DNA of 26,558 nucleotides, taken from contig JAEYUA010000081.1 in NCBI GenBank assembly GCA_023433755.1, positions 1 to 26,558 of the forward strand. The letters are read 5' to 3'. The notes under the pieces are model-generated. The model searched no databases. It was not told where the DNA came from and saw nothing but the letters and a program-made list of their open reading frames with translations. The translations under genes were made by a program, and so were the position numbers. Shown in pieces: positions 1 through 8,268 of the stretch (its first letter is position 1; each line of letters begins with the position of its first letter). Source of the DNA: Bacteroidota bacterium. Its GTDB lineage: Bacteria > Bacteroidota > Bacteroidia > Chitinophagales > Chitinophagaceae.

Positions 1-1422
1 ATCGAAGCCATGTTCACCGGCGAAAAGATCAACGCCACCGAAAACAGGGCGGTCCTGCACACTGCCCTCCGCAATTTCAGCAGCGATACCCTTGTGCTGG
101 ATGGAGAAAACATCATGCCCGCTATCAAAAAAGTACAACAGCAGATGAAGGGCTTCTGCCAAAAACTTCATAGCGGCGAGTGGAAAGGATTTTCCGGTAA
201 AACAATTAAATACATCGTCAATATTGGCATCGGCGGCAGCGACCTTGGACCTGTGATGGTAACAGAAGCTTTAAAACCTTATGCCGACAAAGGCATTCAA
301 CCGTTTTTTGTAAGCAATGTAGATGGCAGCCATATTGCAGAAACCTTTAAAAAGATCAGCGCCGACGAAACCATCTTCTGCATCGCCAGCAAAACCTTCA
401 CCACCCAGGAAACCATGACCAATGCCCACACGGCAAGAAACTGGTTCCTTGAAACTGCAGGTGATGAAAAACATGTCGCTCTTCATTTTGTGGCCCTTTC
501 CACTAATGAAAAAGAGGTGACCCGTTTTGGCATTGACAAAGCCAATATGTTTGAATTCTGGGACTGGGTGGGTGGCAGGTATTCTCTCTGGAGTGCCATC
601 GGGCTTTCCATTTCACTGAATATTGGTTATGCAAATTTTGAAGAGTTGCTGAAAGGCGCGTATAACGTTGATGAGCATTTTCGCACCACTCCCTTCGATA
701 AAAACATTCCTGTTCTCATGGCACTGATCGGCATCTGGTACACCAGTTTTTTTGATGCGCAGACGGAAGCCATTCTGCCTTATGACCAGTACCTGCACCG
801 TTTTGCCGCCTACTTCCAGCAGGGCAATATGGAAAGCAATGGTAAAAGTGTGGACCGTAACGGTGAAGCGGTAGATTATGCAACCGGACCTGTGATCTGG
901 GGTGAACCCGGCACAAATGGCCAGCATGCTTTTTACCAGTTGATACACCAGGGCACCCACCTGATCCCCTGCGATTTTATTGCGCCTGCCATTTCACATA
1001 ATCCTATTGCGGACCACCACCAAAAACTTCTTTCCAATTTTTTCGCACAAACGGAAGCGCTTATGAATGGAAAGGATGAAGAAGAGGTGGAAGATGAATT
1101 GCTCAGGCAGGGAAAAAGCGTGGAAGAGATCGCGAGGCTGGCGCCATTCAGGATCTTCACAGGCAACAGGCCTACCAATTCCATCCTGGTGAAAAAGATC
1201 ACACCTTTCAGCCTGGGTGAACTGATTGCATTGTACGAGCATAAAATCTTTGTACAGGGAGTGATCTGGAATATATACAGCTTCGACCAATGGGGCGTTG
1301 AACTGGGTAAGCAACTAGCCAACCAAATCCTCCCTGAGTTGGGCAATAATGAAACAGTGAGTTCGCATGATGTATCCACCAATGGACTGATTAACGCTTA
1401 CAAAGAAATGCGTAAGCGCTGA
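1..1422 (+). CDS. pgi: Glucose-6-phosphate isomerase, 5'-truncated by window edge
   Basis: Cytoplasmic enzyme interconverting glucose-6-phosphate and fructose-6-phosphate (glycolysis and gluconeogenesis). The frame is open from base 1, and the codons before the first ATG at 10 (Ile-Glu-Ala) fit the family, so the true start lies upstream. About 473 residues are present; full-length Pgi is about 545-550, so roughly 75 N-terminal residues are missing. Both family signatures are visible: DWVGGRYSLWSAIG, and IYSFDQWGVELGKQ with the C-terminal active-site Lys. Also present are GNMESNGKS (the region of the catalytic Glu) and GTNGQHAFYQLIHQGT (the catalytic His). The stop is TGA at 1420-1422. The gene is convergent with the lipoprotein gene, with only 12 bases between the stops and no clear terminator. 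Identification is secure. Confidence 0.97.
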   Translation: MEAMFTGEKINATENRAVLHTALRNFSSDTLVLDGENIMPAIKKVQQQMKGFCQKLHSGEWKGFSGKTIKYIVNIGIGGSDLGPVMVTEALKPYADKGIQPFFVSNVDGSHIAETFKKISADETIFCIASKTFTTQETMTNAHTARNWFLETAGDEKHVALHFVALSTNEKEVTRFGIDKANMFEFWDWVGGRYSLWSAIGLSISLNIGYANFEELLKGAYNVDEHFRTTPFDKNIPVLMALIGIWYTSFFDAQTEAILPYDQYLHRFAAYFQQGNMESNGKSVDRNGEAVDYATGPVIWGEPGTNGQHAFYQLIHQGTHLIPCDFIAPAISHNPIADHHQKLLSNFFAQTEALMNGKDEEEVEDELLRQGKSVEEIARLAPFRIFTGNRPTNSILVKKITPFSLGELIALYEHKIFVQGVIWNIYSFDQWGVELGKQLANQILPELGNNETVSSHDVSTNGLINAYKEMRKR

Positions 1423-1434
1423 CCACTGTCATTT

Positions 1435-4401
1435 TCATTTTTTTACCAGCTTGATGGTGAAACGTTCTCCGTCAGCCCATACATCCAGTATATAATTCCC
1501 CCGCACCAGGTTTGCAGGTAGTTGCCACCTGAGCTGGTTCTGGCTATGTGAAAATTCAGCAGTATGTACGAGTGCTCCGCCTGCATGATACAATTGCATC
1601 TTCAACTGCTTTGCCTCCCTGGTGAGCCTGAGGTCGAGGTGATCGTTGAATGGATTATTAACAACCTTGATTTGCTGTTTTTGTGCGGAAGAACGGATCA
1701 GCACGATCTTGCTTAGCTCCTCTTTCCCATCGAGATCCCGCATGCGGAGCCGGTAATAGTTCACCGGCAGTACATCGGTATCCTTAAAACTGTAGCTGGT
1801 ATTGATTTGAGTGTTGCCCGCAGCGTTTAATTGCCCTATAGAATGATAAAGCCTTCCGTCGGCCGATTTCTCAATAATAAAATCCCTGGCATTCCATTCC
1901 GATTCAGTTTCCCAATCCAGGCGGATATGATCCCCTGATAATTGTCCTTCAAAGTTAATGAGCGTAACAGGAAGTGCAGAGAAAGGTGCTGAAGTGAACA
2001 TACCACGGCCATGGGTAGCCGCTAATATCGTCTGGTCTGAATCCCGGTAGCTGAGCATGTCAACGCGTACATTCGGTATGCCCGCTGACTGCGTCCATAC
2101 AGTAGTGAGACCACTGGTGGCCGTAGCAGACCATACACCAAGTTCTGTTGCCAGCATAATCTGGCCACCTGCAAACATCACCCACCTCACGGGCATATCA
2201 GGAAGGTTGATATTATTATTATCTAGACTGTTCCAGGTGCTGCCACCGTTTAGAGTTTCGTAAATACTAGCCACCCCGTAATTAGACACGGTAATCACTA
2301 TATGATTCGCATTACCCGGCTCCACATCTATGGAGGAAATATATTGCCCGGCAGAGATAGCAGCAGGCAAGGTGATCGTAGTGGCAACGGGTGTTGTATG
2401 CGTATTGGATAATCTTACCAGCACAGGCGCAACACCACCTGAAAATGCGGCCCATAACCTGTTAGCCGTATTGGGATCGGCTTTCATTGCGGACACCTGC
2501 CGTGTACCTGCGGCAGGTATATTGAACTGTTCTGCAGACAGGCTCCCGGAACTGATGTTTTTCACTCTCAGGATATTTCCGCCTGTATATCCCATGAATA
2601 AAATATTTGACGTATGATCATAGGCAGCAGGATTGATGAATCTTCCTTCACCGCCATAATAAGCATGCTGGTCAAACTGGTTACCGCCATCTCTCGACAC
2701 CTCGAAATAACAATTGGTATAGCTGGCCACCTGGATGGAAGGATCATCCTGGTCAATAAAACAATAACCCCCGTCGCCCCCAAGCGCCTGTACCGCATTT
2801 CCAAGACCCGGCATGGAGAACTTGTGGGTTCCATTGTCCTGTGCACCCCCAAGTAAATAATCAGAACCAGATGAAGGATGGATCGCACCTGAATAATACT
2901 GGATGGTATTATACCCTGCATTCTTATCTACATAAGTTGCTCCATTATCCGGTGAATAATAGACACCTCCATCATTCACTACAATCATTTCACCCGGACT
3001 GTTGGGAAAAAAATAAAAATTATGAATGTCAGCATGGATCACCGGCAAGGGTCCGCACCCTCCTGCCCATTGTGTATTCTGATGCCAGCTAAGGCCACCA
3101 TCAGTTGACCTGATCACGTCCACCCCACCTGCATAGACCGTCTGGTCGTCATCGGGCTTCACCGCGATACAGAGGTCGTACCAGGCCTGTCCCCTCGAAA
3201 AATCTGAAGAAGACATAGAACCCTGGTCGCACCAGGAAGAAAAATTATCAATAGCTGTCCAACTGGCACCTGCATCATTACTGACCCTGATACCGCCTAT
3301 TGCCGTTCCGGTACCCTGCAGCAAAGCATAGATCTTGTTATTATTGGTGGGTGAACAGGCAATGGCAATCCTTCTCCAATAAGATCCGGGCTCCTGCGGT
3401 GCCGGTGGTGTTACATCGATCCAATGACCCGCATTGCCCGCATCGATACCAGCAGGTGAACGGAAGACCTTTCCTATTGTAGTATCGGTGGTGGCCGGGG
3501 CAGTATATGAAAAACCATTATCGATCACGGTTGCATACAGGTCTCCATTCTTTGAAATGGCAATATCATAACCTGCAAAATCAAAAGCATTATTACAGGT
3601 TCCACCACCGGTATATAAACCAATGACACGTGTCCAACTGCTACCTCCGTTGGTTGATTTTAAAATACCACCGTTATTGCAAAATGATGCACTGATGCCG
3701 GAAGCATACACGTCACCATTTGGACAGACAAGTATATCCTGAACAAAAGAAAAATCATTCCGGTTGGTTCCGCCAGTGGTTGTGGAAGGTAAAAGGTTCC
3801 AGGTAACGCCGCCATCAACCGATTTGTAAATGCCTAGTCCCCTTACTGCATCTATATTATTGAAGCCCTCCCCGGTACCGGCATAAATTATTAAGGGATT
3901 GGCGGGATGCTGTGCAATGGCGGTGATGGCCAGGTTAGCTGAAATGGCCGATACCGTATTCCACTCCGGTGTAGATGATTTAAAATTGGTAGTCTTCCAT
4001 AACCCCCCAGATACACTGCAGGCATAAACAGAATTTCCACTGGCATCGGCAGCATCAATTAGAAGGGCACGTGTTCTTCCTGCCATGTTGGAAGGACCTC
4101 GTTCCAGCCAGGTAAAAGCAGGAGCATCCATCATTCTTGCCTGCATGGTTTTGATACGCTGTTCAGCTAACATCAGCCGTTCAACAGGTACATAACCCAG
4201 CAGTGGATCACGGGTCATCTCTACTTCCCTCTCGTATCTTTCCTTCTGAGCTGCAAGTTTGTGGGCAGGTCCTTCTGATTCTTCTAGGGATACAGGCTTT
4301 ACCGGCAGAACTACTACTCTTTCGGAAGACTGTCCGGAACAGGCAGAAAGCAGGACAGCCGCTATCAAAAAATACGGGAACAAAGAAGACAATCTGAGCA
4401 T
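1435..4401 (-). CDS. Asp-box (BNR/sortilin-like) repeat lipoprotein with T9SS C-terminal sorting domain
   Basis: A 988-residue exported protein. The N-terminus is a lipoprotein signal peptide: a hydrophobic run to residue 18 and a lipobox LSAC with Cys21. From about residue 95 there is a beta-propeller-type region with at least seven Asp-box-like motifs (S-x-D-G-G-x-T/S-W) near residues 193, 247, 372, 429, 480, 567 and 715, for example KSVDGGVTW and RSTDGGLSW. A fibronectin-like segment beginning LPVTLINFEG (about 808) is of the type found before Bacteroidota sorting tails. The last 75 residues (NNPFND near 917 to the terminal KLVKK) look like a T9SS type A sorting domain. Proteins of this class are often called glycosyl hydrolase or sortilin-like, but no catalytic residues are identifiable and the substrate is unknown. 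Having both a lipobox and a T9SS tail is unusual. The gene is single, with 242 bases to the next gene upstream. Confidence 0.85.
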   Translation of the reverse strand: MLRLSSLFPYFLIAAVLLSACSGQSSERVVVLPVKPVSLEESEGPAHKLAAQKERYEREVEMTRDPLLGYVPVERLMLAEQRIKTMQARMMDAPAFTWLERGPSNMAGRTRALLIDAADASGNSVYACSVSGGLWKTTNFKSSTPEWNTVSAISANLAITAIAQHPANPLIIYAGTGEGFNNIDAVRGLGIYKSVDGGVTWNLLPSTTTGGTNRNDFSFVQDILVCPNGDVYASGISASFCNNGGILKSTNGGSSWTRVIGLYTGGGTCNNAFDFAGYDIAISKNGDLYATVIDNGFSYTAPATTDTTIGKVFRSPAGIDAGNAGHWIDVTPPAPQEPGSYWRRIAIACSPTNNNKIYALLQGTGTAIGGIRVSNDAGASWTAIDNFSSWCDQGSMSSSDFSRGQAWYDLCIAVKPDDDQTVYAGGVDVIRSTDGGLSWHQNTQWAGGCGPLPVIHADIHNFYFFPNSPGEMIVVNDGGVYYSPDNGATYVDKNAGYNTIQYYSGAIHPSSGSDYLLGGAQDNGTHKFSMPGLGNAVQALGGDGGYCFIDQDDPSIQVASYTNCYFEVSRDGGNQFDQHAYYGGEGRFINPAAYDHTSNILFMGYTGGNILRVKNISSGSLSAEQFNIPAAGTRQVSAMKADPNTANRLWAAFSGGVAPVLVRLSNTHTTPVATTITLPAAISAGQYISSIDVEPGNANHIVITVSNYGVASIYETLNGGSTWNSLDNNNINLPDMPVRWVMFAGGQIMLATELGVWSATATSGLTTVWTQSAGIPNVRVDMLSYRDSDQTILAATHGRGMFTSAPFSALPVTLINFEGQLSGDHIRLDWETESEWNARDFIIEKSADGRLYHSIGQLNAAGNTQINTSYSFKDTDVLPVNYYRLRMRDLDGKEELSKIVLIRSSAQKQQIKVVNNPFNDHLDLRLTREAKQLKMQLYHAGGALVHTAEFSHSQNQLRWQLPANLVRGNYILDVWADGERFTIKLVKK

Positions 4402-4599
4402 TTTATTTCAGTTAACATGAACAGGTTTTTAGGAGGATATCACGATTAACACAGGAAGAAAACTCACTGTGATGCATAACTGAAAACTGAGGCAAGGGCT
4501 TAGAAGATCAATAGGAAATTAGGAGTAGGGATGGCTGCATTTCTATGAAAAATCGCATAAAAAGCAGCTTCTTACAAATATTGGAAAAAAAAGATATAA

Positions 4600-4622
4600 A
4601 AAAAGCCCCATTCCGGGGCTTT
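4600..4622 (-). terminator. Rho-independent terminator of the PUR/DUF3276 gene
   Basis: Read on the minus strand, AAAGCCCC, loop GGAAT, GGGGCTTT forms an 8-bp GC-rich stem. It is followed by an interrupted T-rich tract (TTTT, ATATC, then T8). It lies about 20 bases past the stop of the DUF3276 gene, so it separates that gene from the lipoprotein gene downstream. Confidence 0.85.
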
Positions 4623-4643
4623 ACGAGTAAAATATATTTTGGA

Positions 4644-5069
4644 TCACCATTTATCCACTTCCTCTGAGTTACCTGGTGCGGCTGCCTGTGAAACCACGGG
4701 CTCCGGATTGGAAACAGGAATTTCCACTTCAGAACCATTGGCCGACATGATCTCTTCTCCTTCATGATCCATTTCAGAATCTTCGTGGTTATAGGCATCA
4801 AAATCAAAATCCGGCATTAACTGAGTCTTTACATGATCTACCGCTTCGGTGAGGGCTTTGATGAATTTGTTGAAGTCCTCCTTGTACAAGAAAATCTTAT
4901 GCCTGTCGTACCCATTATCGTTAAAGCGTTTGCGGCTTTCTGTAATAGTGAGGTAGTAATCATTTCCACGGGTAGCCCTTACATCAAAAAAATAGGTTCT
5001 GCGTTTGCCTGCACGGATCCTTTTGCTGTAAATGCTTTCCATTTTCTTGTCGTTGTTGTCGTACGCCAC
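4644..5069 (-). CDS. PUR-alpha-like nucleic-acid-binding protein (DUF3276 family)
   Basis: A 141-residue cytoplasmic protein of the Bacteroidota/spirochaete PUR (DUF3276) family. These are small single-PUR-domain proteins, known or predicted to bind single-stranded DNA or RNA. The conserved core lies near residues 12-85: YSKRIRAGKRRTYFFDV, TRGNDYYLTITESRKR, and HKIFLYKEDFNKF. The C-terminal 50 residues are acidic (EDSEMDHEGEE) and probably disordered. The frame begins with GTG at 5069. An ATG at 5039 (MESIYSKR) lies right before the conserved core and is a plausible alternative start. The gene has its own promoter (5117-5147) and a strong terminator, so it is probably monocistronic despite sitting 56 bases behind the ABC gene. 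The specific nucleic acid target cannot be inferred. Confidence 0.9.
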   Translation of the reverse strand: MAYDNNDKKMESIYSKRIRAGKRRTYFFDVRATRGNDYYLTITESRKRFNDNGYDRHKIFLYKEDFNKFIKALTEAVDHVKTQLMPDFDFDAYNHEDSEMDHEGEEIMSANGSEVEIPVSNPEPVVSQAAAPGNSEEVDKW

Positions 5070-5116
5070 TTTTGTAATTTTTACAGTTAAAAATATGTTT
5101 TGGTTTGGAACGTCTA

Positions 5117-5147
5117 CAAATATAATTATGTTTTGTCAACAGCCAAA
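5117..5147 (-). promoter_or_regulatory. Bacteroidota-type promoter for the PUR/DUF3276 gene
   Basis: On the minus strand, -33 TTTG (5147-5144), a 19-base spacer and -7 TATATTTG (5124-5117) match the Bacteroidota sigma-ABfr consensus TTTG-N(17-23)-TAnnTTTG exactly. Predicted transcription starts near 5110, giving a leader of about 40 bases to the GTG start or 70 to the ATG. The -33 box lies inside the last codons of the ABC transporter gene. Confidence 0.75.
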
Positions 5148-6988
5148 TTTGCCCCGGAGCTGCTTTCATCCTCTTCCTGCTGCTGTTTGAGAAACATTTT
5201 ATGATAGATTCCTTTGAGCTTCATGAGTTGATCATGTGTACCCGTTTCAATGATCCTTCCTTCTTCCAGCACAATAATCTTGTGAAAATTGAGGAGGTTG
5301 AAAATACGGTGGGTGATCAAAATGGAGGTCTTGTTCTGAAGATAGTTTTCCAGGTTGGCGATGATCTGTTTTTCGGTCCTGGCATCCACTGCACTCAGGC
5401 AGTCATCTAGAATCAGCAGCGGCGCGTCCTTCATTAATGCACGCGCTATTGATATTCTTTGCTTTTGTCCACCACTGAGCATTACGCCCCTCTCGCCAAT
5501 CTCTGTTTCAAAACCTTTTGGAAGACCCTCAATATCCTGTTCAATGACCGCCAGCCTGGCGGCTTCCCTGATCTTTTCGGGATCGTGGCCTTGTGCACCA
5601 AATGCTATATTGTTTGATATGGTATCACTGAACAAAAATCCATCCTGGGGAACATAACTGATCAGTTTGCGCAGGGAAAAAAGGTCGAGGTCCCGGATGT
5701 CATCTCCACTGAATTTAATGGAACCTCCCGTTACATCAAACATGCGCATGAGCAACTGGGCCAGCGTGGTTTTGCCGCTGCCTGTCCTGCCTACAATGGC
5801 CACCTGCTCACCTTTCCTGATTTCCAGGTTAAATTCCTTTATGGCCTCTACGCCGGTATGGGCATAGGTGAAGTTCACCTGCTCCAGCCTGATACCACCT
5901 GACAGGTCAGGTTGTTTGGCAACCGCACCGGAACGGATAGCAGGTTCTGTATGAAGAAATTCATTCAGCCTTTTCTGCGAAGCGGAAGCACGCTGAATCA
6001 TACTGGCCGTCCAGCCGATGGCACTTACCGGGAAGGTGAGCATATTAATATAGATCACAAATTCAACTATTGTATCAATACCAATATCTCTTTGACCATT
6101 GATGTAATAAATGCCCCCGATCATGATGGTAAAAAGAGTACTGAGACCAATGAGCAGTGTCATGGAGGGAAAATAGAGTGCTTCCACGCGGGCCAGGCTC
6201 ACTGCCTGGCTCCTGTAATCCTCACTGTTCTTTTTGAAATGATCAAAAATGGGTTTCTCCTGAACAAATGATTTGATCACGCGGATTCCTGAATAGGACT
6301 GTTGCGCATTAGTGGTAAGTGAACCCAGGGTAGATTGCAGTTTTTCACTTTTGCGGTGGATGATGGTGTTCACATAATAAATGGTGATGGCCAGCAGGGG
6401 CAGTGGAGCAAGAACATATAGCGTAAGTTCCGGTTCTCTTTTGTACATGAAAAAAACGCTGAGCGAGATCAGTGTTACCAGGTTCACGAGGTACATAATA
6501 GCCGGACCGGTGAACATCCTCACCCGGCTTACATCTTCGGCCATGCGGCTCATCAGGTCACCAGTACTTTGAACTTTATAGAACCCCGCATCCATTTTCT
6601 GGTAGTGTTCAAAAACCTCGTTCTTTTGATCGTATTCGATATGACGACTCATCACAATGATGGTCTGCCTCATCAAAAACATAAAAAACCCACGGAGCAG
6701 GGCGAGTACGAGGATCACGATTCCGCAGATCACAACCACCTGTATGCTGGTAACCTTCATCCCCTCTATTACGCTGATCATTTTTTGAACGGCGATATCA
6801 TAAGAAGGCAACTTCCTGGTACCCGCATCATATCCCGGCAGATTTCTCTGTACAAAATCAATGATGTAGCCCATGATTTGGGGCTGCAGTACGTTGAAGT
6901 AGTTGGAAAGGATAATGAAAAATATCCCGACCGCCAGCCGCGCCTTGTATTTCCAGAAATATTTATTGAGTGCTTTGAGATGCTTCAA
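5126..6988 (-). CDS. ABC exporter half-transporter (MsbA/BmrC-like), permease plus ATPase
   Basis: A 620-residue inner-membrane ABC exporter subunit with an N-terminal six-helix transmembrane domain (about residues 1-340) fused to a nucleotide-binding domain (about 370-595). Walker A is GRTGSGKTT (about 400-408), the Q-loop region is SYVPQDGFLF, the signature is LSGGQKQR (about 502-509), Walker B is LLILDD (about 525) and the H-loop is THR. The residue after the Walker B Asp is Asp, not the usual catalytic Glu (LDDCLSAVD). This pattern is known from the degenerate-site subunits of heterodimeric exporters such as BmrC/YheI and TM287. No partner subunit is in this window. The substrate (lipid, drug or peptide) cannot be told. 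The start is the ATG at 6988, divergent from galM by 99 bases. A -7-like box TACATTTG lies at 7013-7006 on the minus strand. Confidence 0.92.
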   Translation of the reverse strand: MKHLKALNKYFWKYKARLAVGIFFIILSNYFNVLQPQIMGYIIDFVQRNLPGYDAGTRKLPSYDIAVQKMISVIEGMKVTSIQVVVICGIVILVLALLRGFFMFLMRQTIIVMSRHIEYDQKNEVFEHYQKMDAGFYKVQSTGDLMSRMAEDVSRVRMFTGPAIMYLVNLVTLISLSVFFMYKREPELTLYVLAPLPLLAITIYYVNTIIHRKSEKLQSTLGSLTTNAQQSYSGIRVIKSFVQEKPIFDHFKKNSEDYRSQAVSLARVEALYFPSMTLLIGLSTLFTIMIGGIYYINGQRDIGIDTIVEFVIYINMLTFPVSAIGWTASMIQRASASQKRLNEFLHTEPAIRSGAVAKQPDLSGGIRLEQVNFTYAHTGVEAIKEFNLEIRKGEQVAIVGRTGSGKTTLAQLLMRMFDVTGGSIKFSGDDIRDLDLFSLRKLISYVPQDGFLFSDTISNNIAFGAQGHDPEKIREAARLAVIEQDIEGLPKGFETEIGERGVMLSGGQKQRISIARALMKDAPLLILDDCLSAVDARTEKQIIANLENYLQNKTSILITHRIFNLLNFHKIIVLEEGRIIETGTHDQLMKLKGIYHKMFLKQQQEEDESSSGANLAVDKT

Positions 6989-7005
6989 ATTTCAGAATTG
7001 AGGTG

Positions 7006-7013
7006 CAAATGTA
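7006..7013 (-). promoter_or_regulatory. Possible -7 promoter element for the ABC exporter gene
   Basis: TACATTTG on the minus strand matches TAnnTTTG and lies 17 bases before the ABC exporter ATG. No -33 TTTG occurs at the expected spacing: the nearest T-run ending in G is only 7 bases upstream. Only half of a promoter is therefore supported. Confidence 0.35.
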
Positions 7014-7087
7014 CTACTGTCAAAAAAAGCAGGACCGATGGCCGGTATTAACAGGCTTACCTGTAAATTTAACGGTATTTATAAATC

Positions 7088-8125
7088 ATGAATCTGAATC
7101 CGGAAAAGTTCATCTCATCATTGAGGGCGGTTGAAACCGGCCTTCACATCATCAGCAATGCCAGGGGCACCAGGGCTGCCATCACCAATTATGGAGCCCG
7201 TATTGTAAGTCTTCATGTTAATGACTTGGAGGGGCGGCCTGTGAATGTAGTGGTAGGCTTTGACAGTATTGATGGCTATTTCAATTCTACAGAAACTTAT
7301 TACAGCGCTATTGTTGGCAGGTATGCCAACCGGATCGCCAAAGGAAGATTCAGCCTCGATGGCAAAGAATACCAACTGGCAATTAACAACGCACCTAATC
7401 ACCTGCATGGTGGTCCAAATGGTTTTCACAACCAGGTCTGGACCTTTGAAGAAAAATCGGACGACAGCGTCAGGCTGTCCTACTTCTCCGTAGACGGAGA
7501 AGAAAATTATCCAGGCAATCTTAGGGTTTCTGTAACCTATACTTTAACAGGCGAAAATGAACTGGAGATAAAATATGAAGCTTCTACAGACCAGCCCACG
7601 ATTATTAATCTCACCAGCCACCCGTTTTTCAACCTGAATGGCCAGGGCAGCGGCAGCATAGAACAACATACCCTCCAGGTGAATGCGATCTATTACAACC
7701 CTGTTGATGAAAACCTCATCCCAACAGGCATATCACCAGTGGCGGGAACACCATTTGATTTTATGGTACCAGTGACCATTGGTGAAAGAATCAACGAAGA
7801 AGATGTGCAGCTCCAATATGGAAACGGCTATGACCATAACCTGGTGCTTGATGGAAGCGGTTTCAGAAAAGTTGCCGAAGCGAAAGGTGATATTTCCGGC
7901 ATTACCATGGAAGTGCATACCGACCAGCCGGGCATGCAGTTGTACAGCGGCAATTATATGAAAGGGGAGAACAGGATCGCCAATGGTGAGATGGACCGTT
8001 TCCGTGAAGCTTTCTGCCTGGAAACCCAGCATTATCCTGATGCACCCAATCAACCAGAATTCCCTTCAACGAGACTGGATCCGGGAGACCTATTTCAATC
8101 AAAAACCGTTTACTCCTTTCCCTGA
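7088..8125 (+). CDS. galM: Aldose 1-epimerase (galactose mutarotase)
   Basis: A 345-residue enzyme interconverting the alpha and beta anomers of hexoses, feeding galactose and glucose metabolism. Family landmarks are present in order: GRYANRIAKGRF (78-88), NHLHGG (104-109, substrate-binding His), the catalytic acid His178 in LTSHPFFNL, NGYDHN (Asp249) and the catalytic base Glu312 in CLETQHYPDAPNQP. The length is typical of GalM. There is no signal peptide, so it is predicted to be cytoplasmic, unlike many Bacteroidota mutarotases that are exported lipoproteins. The start is the ATG at 7088; the short AT-rich stretch before it holds no clear Shine-Dalgarno. The gene is divergent from the ABC exporter. 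It is followed after 143 bases by the glycosidase gene on the same strand, so co-transcription is possible but not shown. Confidence 0.95.
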   Translation: MNLNPEKFISSLRAVETGLHIISNARGTRAAITNYGARIVSLHVNDLEGRPVNVVVGFDSIDGYFNSTETYYSAIVGRYANRIAKGRFSLDGKEYQLAINNAPNHLHGGPNGFHNQVWTFEEKSDDSVRLSYFSVDGEENYPGNLRVSVTYTLTGENELEIKYEASTDQPTIINLTSHPFFNLNGQGSGSIEQHTLQVNAIYYNPVDENLIPTGISPVAGTPFDFMVPVTIGERINEEDVQLQYGNGYDHNLVLDGSGFRKVAEAKGDISGITMEVHTDQPGMQLYSGNYMKGENRIANGEMDRFREAFCLETQHYPDAPNQPEFPSTRLDPGDLFQSKTVYSFP

Positions 8126-8268
8126 TACATATTCATCCCTTATATATCTTGATTCACCGAATTAATAGAATTTTAGGCGAATTGCCCTGGCCTGCACAAT
8201 TATATTCCTGTTATTTTGGTTTATTATTACTGTACACTTTGAACCCTTTATAATCTAATACCTTTTGT

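Noticed and set aside
933..1382. Antisense open frame of 149 residues within pgi
   Set aside because: Overlaps a secure, conserved enzyme and shows no family motif.
4508..4807. Minus-strand frame of 99 residues overlapping the DUF3276 end and its terminator
   Set aside because: Runs through a strong terminator hairpin and overlaps a recognised gene in another frame.
8240..8267. Possible promoter boxes TACACTTTG and TACCTTTTG upstream of the GH-A gene
   Set aside because: Both have three bases, not two, between TA and TTTG, and the spacing to a -33 TTTG or to the start codon is unsuitable.
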